Origin: JBOGXF01 sp050694275
GTDB taxonomy: Bacteria; Actinomycetota; CADDZG01; WHSQ01
Reading direction: 5' to 3'
Length of the DNA stretch: 9,791 nucleotides
NCBI GenBank assembly: GCA_050694275.1
Contig: JBOGXF010000171.1
Location: 1-9,791, forward strand
Made by a program: the position numbers and the translations under genes
The notes under the pieces: model-generated
What the model was told of the DNA's origin: nothing
The model's database searches: none
Seen by the model: the letters and a program-made list of their open reading frames with translations, nothing else
In this document: piece after piece, positions 5,798-9,791 of the stretch
Layout of the letters: every line of letters starts with the position of its first letter
Numbering within the stretch: position 1 is the stretch's first letter

Positions 5798-5816
5798 AGT
5801 TGACGTACAGATGAAC
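5798..5816 (-). promoter_or_regulatory. PHO-box-like site between phoU and the sensor kinase
   Basis: On the - strand GTTCATC (5816-5810) is followed after five bases by GTCAACT (5804-5798). PHO boxes bound by actinobacterial PhoP/RegX3 regulators are built from GTTCACC- or GTTCATC-like direct-repeat units about 11 bases apart. The first unit fits well; the second is poor and its period is 12. The position, in the divergent phoU/kinase gap, is where autoregulation of this module is known in Streptomyces. A short inverted repeat, CCCCC-AC-GGGGG at 5774-5785, lies between this site and phoU. Confidence 0.35.
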
Positions 5817-5907
5817 GTTGCGGGAAATGACGCGCTCCTTTACCTCCGCCTCGCCCGCTGTAGGAGCGGCCGGCACTAGACTTCCGGCTGGAGACTTTGA
5901 CTACGAA

Positions 5908-7089
5908 ATGAACGAAGCCATCTTGTTCTTCATCGCCCTGCCGGCCCTCCTCGCCCTGGTCGTTTGGCTTACGAGACGACCGCGCGGGGCGGCTCCCGCG
6001 CCGCGTGAGCGACTCGAGCGCGCGTCCGATCCCGCACCGAACGGCGGTCCCGGTCCCGCCGACCGCCAGACGAGGGAGATCCTCGAGCAGATGGACGACG
6101 GCATCCTTGTCCTGAACGAATCGTTGACTCCGACCTTCGCCAACCGCCTGGCCCGGACCCTGCTCGACATCCGGTCGCCCGCCTTGCCCCCGATCGTCCC
6201 GGTGGACGGGATTCTGTCGGTCGCCCGCCGGGCGCTCGCAGAGGACACCACGGTCCAAGACATCGTCACCCTGTGGCCCCAGCAGACCAAGCTGAAGGTG
6301 CACGCAGCGCCCCTCGTCGCGCAGCAAGCGGTGGTGGTGGTCATGCGCGACGTCACCGAGGAGATGCGCACTCAGCAGATCCGGCGTCAGTTCGTGGCGA
6401 GCGCGTCCCACGAGCTCAAGAGCCCGGTTGCGGGCATGGCGGCCCTTGCGGAGGCGCTCCGCCAGGCGATCCTCGACGATCCCGGCAAGGCCGATCGCTT
6501 CGCCGAACGGATCGCGCACGAGTCCGAACGGCTCGCCCGGCTGATTAACGACCTGCTCGACCTGTCCAGGCTCGAAGATCCGCTCAATGTGTCGATCGGA
6601 TCGATCGATCTGTCCGCGGTCGCCCGCTCGGAGCTCGAGGCGATCGGTGCCCAAGCCCGCGACAAGAACCTGACGCTGGAGTCGAGCATCGAGCCCGGCA
6701 TCTACGTTCGCGGCGACGGGCACCAGCTTGCCCTCGTGGTCAAGAACCTGCTCGACAACGCGGTCCGCTATACGCCCGAGGGAGGTGCCGTGAAGCTCGA
6801 GGTCGCCAGGGATGACGGCGCCGCGACCATCACTGTCGAAGACGACGGCATCGGCATTCCCTTGCGGTCGCAGGCGCGCATCTTCGAACGCTTCTATCGC
6901 GTCGACAAAGACCGCGCACGCGAGAGCGGTGGGACCGGACTCGGGCTGTCGATCGTCAAACATGTCCTGGAGATCCACGGCGGCCACATCGCGGTAAAGA
7001 GCGAGTTGGGCGAAGGCTCGGTCTTCACAGCCCGGCTTCCGCTGACGGAGCCTTCCGAGGGAGTCAATGCGTCTCCCATTGCCATCTGA
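5908..7089 (+). CDS. senX3: Phosphate sensor histidine kinase, SenX3/PhoR-like
   Basis: From ATG 5908 the protein has 393 residues. One N-terminal membrane helix lies at about 4-22 (ILFFIALPALLALVVWL), with no periplasmic domain of note. A PAS-like domain lies at about 53-150 (ILEQMDDGILVLNES, then ANRLARTLL, ending VVVVMRDVTEE). The HisKA domain has the phosphorylated His168 in FVASASHELKSPVAGMAAL, close to the SenX3 form. The ATPase domain shows N box NLLDNAVRYTPEGG (280-293), G1 DGIGIP (313-318), F box FERFY (326-330) and G2 GGTGLGLSI (341-349). Such kinases sense phosphate through PhoU and the Pst transporter rather than by an outside domain. Upstream in-frame TTG 5818 and ATG 5827 would add up to 30 mostly polar residues before the helix. 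I prefer 5908 because it begins just before the membrane helix, though its nearest GGAG is 14 bases away. The stop is 12 bases before the regulator gene, with which it forms an operon. Confidence 0.92.
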   Translation: MNEAILFFIALPALLALVVWLTRRPRGAAPAPRERLERASDPAPNGGPGPADRQTREILEQMDDGILVLNESLTPTFANRLARTLLDIRSPALPPIVPVDGILSVARRALAEDTTVQDIVTLWPQQTKLKVHAAPLVAQQAVVVVMRDVTEEMRTQQIRRQFVASASHELKSPVAGMAALAEALRQAILDDPGKADRFAERIAHESERLARLINDLLDLSRLEDPLNVSIGSIDLSAVARSELEAIGAQARDKNLTLESSIEPGIYVRGDGHQLALVVKNLLDNAVRYTPEGGAVKLEVARDDGAATITVEDDGIGIPLRSQARIFERFYRVDKDRARESGGTGLGLSIVKHVLEIHGGHIAVKSELGEGSVFTARLPLTEPSEGVNASPIAI

Positions 7090-7101
7090 CCGGAGGTAGG
7101 T

Positions 7102-7782
7102 GTGCCCAAGATCCTACTGATCGAAGACGAGCAAGGTCTCGGCGAGGCCCTCGTCTACCAGCTCAAACGCGAGGGCTACGACGCCGACTGGCAGACCGAC
7201 GGCGCCGCCGGCCTGCAGAGCTTCAAGGTGTCGGGCGCGGACCTGGTCCTGCTGGATCTCATGCTCCCTGGCCTCTCGGGCGAGGAGATCTGCAGGGAGA
7301 TCCGGCGATCCTCCGCGGTCCCGATCATCATGCTGACTGCGCGCGACGCCGAGATCGACAGGGTCGTCGGGCTGGAGCTGGGGGCCGACGATTACGTGAC
7401 CAAGCCGTTCTCCAGCCGCGAGCTCCTCGCACGGATCAAGGCCGTGCTGCGGCGCTCCTCCAGGGACGGGACGGGATCCGACGGCGTTCTCGAAGCGGGA
7501 GGCATCCGCCTCGATCCCGATCGTTTTGAAGCCACCGTCAACGGAGATCCGGTCCACCTCCCGCGCAAGGAGTTCGAGTTGCTCGAGCTCCTCATGGAGA
7601 ACGCGGGCCGGGTCTTGACCCGGGAGAAGCTGATCGACGAGGTGTGGGGGTCGGACTACTTCGGCGACACGCGCACCCTCGACGTCCACATCAAGCGGCT
7701 CCGGGCAAAGTGCGAAGGCGACCCCCATGCCCCCGCGCACATCGTCACCGTGAGGGGGCTCGGCTACAAGTTCGTCCCCTAA
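7102..7782 (+). CDS. regX3: OmpR/PhoB-family response regulator, RegX3-like
   Basis: The 226-residue protein has a receiver domain at about 1-120 and a winged-helix DNA-binding domain at about 130-226. Receiver residues are complete: acidic pair Glu8/Asp9, phosphorylated Asp52 in LVLLDLMLPG, Thr79 in IIMLTARD and Lys101 in DYVTKPF. The effector part has the usual pattern: LPRKEFELLELLMENAGRVL, then TLDVHIKRLRAK and VTVRGLGYKF at the end. VVGLELGADDYVTKPF followed by SRELLARI and VLRR is very close to mycobacterial RegX3. The GTG start is supported by GGAGG at 7092-7096, five bases before it. After phosphorylation by the upstream kinase it should bind PHO-type boxes and turn on phosphate-scavenging genes, probably including pst and phoU here. 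The gene is followed by a long hairpin and the convergent pstB. Confidence 0.95.
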   Translation: MPKILLIEDEQGLGEALVYQLKREGYDADWQTDGAAGLQSFKVSGADLVLLDLMLPGLSGEEICREIRRSSAVPIIMLTARDAEIDRVVGLELGADDYVTKPFSSRELLARIKAVLRRSSRDGTGSDGVLEAGGIRLDPDRFEATVNGDPVHLPRKEFELLELLMENAGRVLTREKLIDEVWGSDYFGDTRTLDVHIKRLRAKCEGDPHAPAHIVTVRGLGYKFVP

Positions 7783-7791
7783 CTTCCCACA

Positions 7792-7842
7792 CCAAGGTTG
7801 CGCGTTTGAGGTTCGTGAGGAACTTCAAATGCACAACCTTGG
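7792..7842. terminator. Long hairpin between convergent regX3 and pstB, probable bidirectional terminator
   Basis: Arms 7792-7814 (beginning CCAAGGTTG) and 7820-7842 (ending CAACCTTGG) pair at 22 of 23 positions around the five-base loop GTGAG. Pairs 7804/7830 and 7810/7824 are G-U on the + strand, and 7801/7833 (C-A) is the only mismatch. It starts 10 bases after the regX3 stop and ends 35 bases before the pstB stop. GGGGG then TGT and CCCC follow, not a T-run. It sits where a terminator is needed for both operons, but could also be a copy of a dispersed palindromic repeat. Confidence 0.6.
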
Positions 7843-7877
7843 GGGTGTCCCCGGCGCGAAGCTGCCCCTCGGGCGGC

Positions 7878-8738
7878 TTAGCCGAAGCGGCCCGTGACGT
7901 AGTTCTCGGTCCTCTCGTCGGTCGGATTCGTGAAGATCTTCTCGGTCTTGTCGTACTCGATCAGGATCCCCGTGCGGCGGTCCTGCTCCTCGTGGACCTC
8001 TGCTGTGAAGAACGCGGTGAGATCGCTGACCCGCGCGGCCTGCTGCATGTTGTGGGTGACGATGACGATCGTGTACTCGTCCTTCAGCTGCTGCATGAGA
8101 TCCTCGATGCGACCGGTCGCGATCGGATCGAGGGCCGAGCACGGCTCGTCCATGAGGATCACCTCGGGCTCGACCGCGATGCAACGAGCGATGCACAGAC
8201 GCTGCTGCTGTCCCCCCGACAGGCTCCACGCCGATTCCTTGAGCCGGTCCTTGACCTCGTCCCACAGCGCGGCCTTGTGCAGCGATTGCTCGACGATGTC
8301 GTCCATGTCGCCCTTCATGCCCGCGATCTTGGGACCGAACGCGACGTTGTCGTAGATCGATTTGGGGAACGGGTTGGGTTTCTGGAACACCATCCCGATG
8401 CGGCGACGAACCTCGACCGGGTCGACGCGTTTGTCGTACAGATCGATCCCGTGATAGAGAATCGAGCCGTCCACGCGGGCCGTCTCGATGAGATCGTTCA
8501 TGCGGTTGAAGCACCTGAGCATGGTCGTCTTGCCGCATCCCGAGGGACCGATGAGCGCGGTGATCTGCTTCCCGAAAATGCTCAGTGAGACGTCCCGCAC
8601 GGCGCGGAAGGAACCGTAGTAGACGGACAGGTTCTCGATCTCGAACACGAGATCCCGCAGCCCCGCGGCCTCGTGCTCGCGGTGCCCGACCTCGACGGCG
8701 ATGGGCCGCCCGATCTCGTTCATGGTCCTAGTCTTCAC
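7878..8738 (-). CDS. pstB: PstB phosphate ABC transporter ATP-binding protein
   Basis: The 286-residue ATPase drives high-affinity phosphate import with PstA/PstC. Motifs: Walker A GPSGCGKT (64-71), then the PstB hallmark CFNRMNDL; Q-loop VFQKPNPFPKSIYDNV (117-132), also typical of PstB; ABC signature LSGGQQQR (173-180); Walker B VILMDEP (193-199) with SALDP after it; and switch His229 in VTHN. The C-terminus IFTNPTDERTENYVTGRFG is the usual PstB end. GTG at 8738 lies four bases after the pstA stop. An internal ATG at 8723, five codons later, is a possible alternative start, and neither has a strong ribosome-binding site. The first 30 or so residues are longer than in most PstB proteins and show no conserved pattern. 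It is last in the pstC-pstA-pstB operon; phoU does not follow here. Confidence 0.97.
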   Translation of the reverse strand: MKTRTMNEIGRPIAVEVGHREHEAAGLRDLVFEIENLSVYYGSFRAVRDVSLSIFGKQITALIGPSGCGKTTMLRCFNRMNDLIETARVDGSILYHGIDLYDKRVDPVEVRRRIGMVFQKPNPFPKSIYDNVAFGPKIAGMKGDMDDIVEQSLHKAALWDEVKDRLKESAWSLSGGQQQRLCIARCIAVEPEVILMDEPCSALDPIATGRIEDLMQQLKDEYTIVIVTHNMQQAARVSDLTAFFTAEVHEEQDRRTGILIEYDKTEKIFTNPTDERTENYVTGRFG

Positions 8739-8742
8739 TGTT

Positions 8743-9678
8743 TCACCACTTTCGGTCGTAACGGTTCCTCAAGATGATCGCAACGGCGTTCGCCGTTAGC
8801 GTCATCGCGAGCAGCACGACTATCGCAGCCGATGTGAGAGCGCGGAAGTCCGAGCTCGGAAGGCTCGACCACCTGTAGACGATGGTCGGAAGCGTCGTGT
8901 ACTGCCCGTAGAGCTGCTCGTAGAAGCTCGCCCCGCCGGTTGCGAGGAAGCCGGTCACCGCGCCCACCAGCAATACGGGAGCGGTCTCGCCGATGGCGCG
9001 CGAGAGCGACAGAATCGTCCCGGTCAGCACCCCCGGCGCCGCCGACGGCAAGACGTGGCTGCGGATGACCTCCCACTTGGTCGCCCCCACCCCGTAGCCG
9101 GCCTCACGGATGCTGTCGGGGACCGCTCTGAGGGCTTCCGCCGAGGTGATGATCACGATCGGAAGCACCAGAACCGCGAGCGTGAGACCGCCGGCGATGA
9201 CGGTCGTGCCCCCGGTGAACTCGCTCATCAGCTTGACGAAGATGGTGAGCCCGAGAAGGCCGTAGACGATCGACGGGACGCCCGCGAGGTTGCGGATGTT
9301 GACGTTGATGAAGCGGTTGAAACGCGTGTCGGATGCATATTCCTCGAGGTAGACCGCAGCCCCGATCCCCAGGGGGAACGCGACGATGACCACGAAGATC
9401 GCGGTCATGAGCGAGCCCACGATGCCCTGGCCGACGCCGGCGGTAGCCGCGGTCACGACCGAGAGCCGGCCGGTGAGGAAGTCGCCGGCCCGCTCCGAGA
9501 ACACGGGAATGGCCTCGATCACGACCTCGTAGAGCAGGACGATGAGAAAGAGCAGCGACAGCAACAGGGCGAAGAGCAGCAGGCCCTCGAAGGCGAGACC
9601 GATGAAGTCGCGGCGGGCCCCGCGCAGTCGCAGATGGACGACATCCGTGGTGCTGACCGAGCGTGCGCTGGTGGCCAT
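8743..9678 (-). CDS. pstA: PstA phosphate ABC transporter permease
   Basis: The 311-residue integral membrane protein has about six helices, the first long one at about 27-50 (GLAFEGLLLFALLLSLLFLIVLL). The permease core has GVGQGIVGSLMTAIFVVIVAFPLGIGAAVYLEEYA (81-115), typical of PstA, NLAGVPSIVYGLLGL (130-144), and the EAA loop EALRAVPDSIREAGYGVGATKWEVI (181-205) that docks on PstB. It ends with SRAIGETAPVLLVGA and a last helix. With PstC it forms the membrane channel for phosphate. The ATG at 9678 shares its A with the pstC stop codon (TGATG), so translation is coupled. Confidence 0.97.
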   Translation of the reverse strand: MATSARSVSTTDVVHLRLRGARRDFIGLAFEGLLLFALLLSLLFLIVLLYEVVIEAIPVFSERAGDFLTGRLSVVTAATAGVGQGIVGSLMTAIFVVIVAFPLGIGAAVYLEEYASDTRFNRFINVNIRNLAGVPSIVYGLLGLTIFVKLMSEFTGGTTVIAGGLTLAVLVLPIVIITSAEALRAVPDSIREAGYGVGATKWEVIRSHVLPSAAPGVLTGTILSLSRAIGETAPVLLVGAVTGFLATGGASFYEQLYGQYTTLPTIVYRWSSLPSSDFRALTSAAIVVLLAMTLTANAVAIILRNRYDRKW

Positions 9679-9791
9679 CAGTACTTCTGTCTCACCCTGC
9701 GCACGAACCTTTCGCTCGCGATGTTGAGCGCGAGCGTCATGAGAAACAGAAGGAGCCCGACGAAGAAGAGGCTCTGGAACGTGCCCTGGGT
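9678..9791 (-). CDS. pstC: PstC phosphate ABC transporter permease, C-terminal fragment (cut by window edge)
   Basis: Only the last 37 codons are inside the window. They give one membrane helix (SLFFVGLLLFLMTLALNIAS) followed by a basic end, ERFVRRVRQKY. This matches the usual last helix and Arg-rich tail of PstC, and the gene directly precedes pstA with a one-base overlap. The gene continues beyond 9791; pstS is expected further upstream of it but is not visible. Confidence 0.88.
   Translation of the reverse strand, partial: TQGTFQSLFFVGLLLFLMTLALNIASERFVRRVRQKY

Noticed and set aside
5799..5830. TTGACG with AAATGA as a -35/-10 promoter for the kinase.
   Set aside because: The spacing is 19 bases and the -10 is poor, so it is not better than chance in this gap.
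5755..6987. Upstream extension of phoU to a 638-residue protein.
   Set aside because: The added part is the antisense of the kinase gene. Recognisable PhoU sequence begins at MVRVSFHEEL.

Overview
This is a GC-rich window with dense genes and several GTG starts. Its senX3-regX3-like phosphate signalling module with divergent phoU, its SpoIIE/STAS partner-switching pair and its CopC/CopD proteins fit an actinobacterium (Actinomycetota), probably not a well-studied lineage. The species cannot be told from the window.

Layout. (1) 2-2011, copper-handling region: a membrane-anchored CopC-like protein with a long His/Asp/Gly-rich tail (+) converges tail-to-tail with a CopD-like multi-pass membrane protein (-). 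Divergent from copD is a 43-residue single-pass membrane protein gene with a good ribosome-binding site. (2) 2096-4017, signalling pair on the - strand: a membrane HAMP/PP2C (SpoIIE-type) phosphatase overlaps a STAS anti-sigma-factor antagonist, which looks like the output half of a partner switch. (3) 4018-4200: the divergent gap upstream of a metallophosphoesterase is filled by a 162-base element. It can fold into a long, nearly continuous RNA hairpin on the + strand, and its closing helix ends two bases before the start codon. This is the most unusual item in the window. (4) 4201-5064: the YkuE/YaeI-like metallophosphoesterase, tail-to-tail with phoU. (5) 5071-9791, phosphate regulon: phoU (-) diverges from a SenX3/PhoR-like kinase and RegX3-like regulator (+). 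A strong 23-position hairpin separates regX3 from a convergent pstC-pstA-pstB transporter operon (-), of which pstC is cut by the window edge.

Working together: the Pst transporter, PhoU and the SenX3/RegX3-type two-component system form the classical phosphate-limitation circuit. A PHO-box-like sequence lies between phoU and the kinase. The phosphatase/STAS pair is a separate stress or developmental switch; its kinase and sigma factor are not in the window. The metallophosphoesterase may be phosphate-related, but only its position suggests that.

Intergenic stretches: no gene-free gap exceeds 300 bases. The longest are 4018-4200 (structured element), 5755-5907 (divergent promoter region), 7783-7877 (hairpin) and 2012-2095 (hairpin). 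No tRNA, rRNA, CRISPR array or transposase gene was seen.
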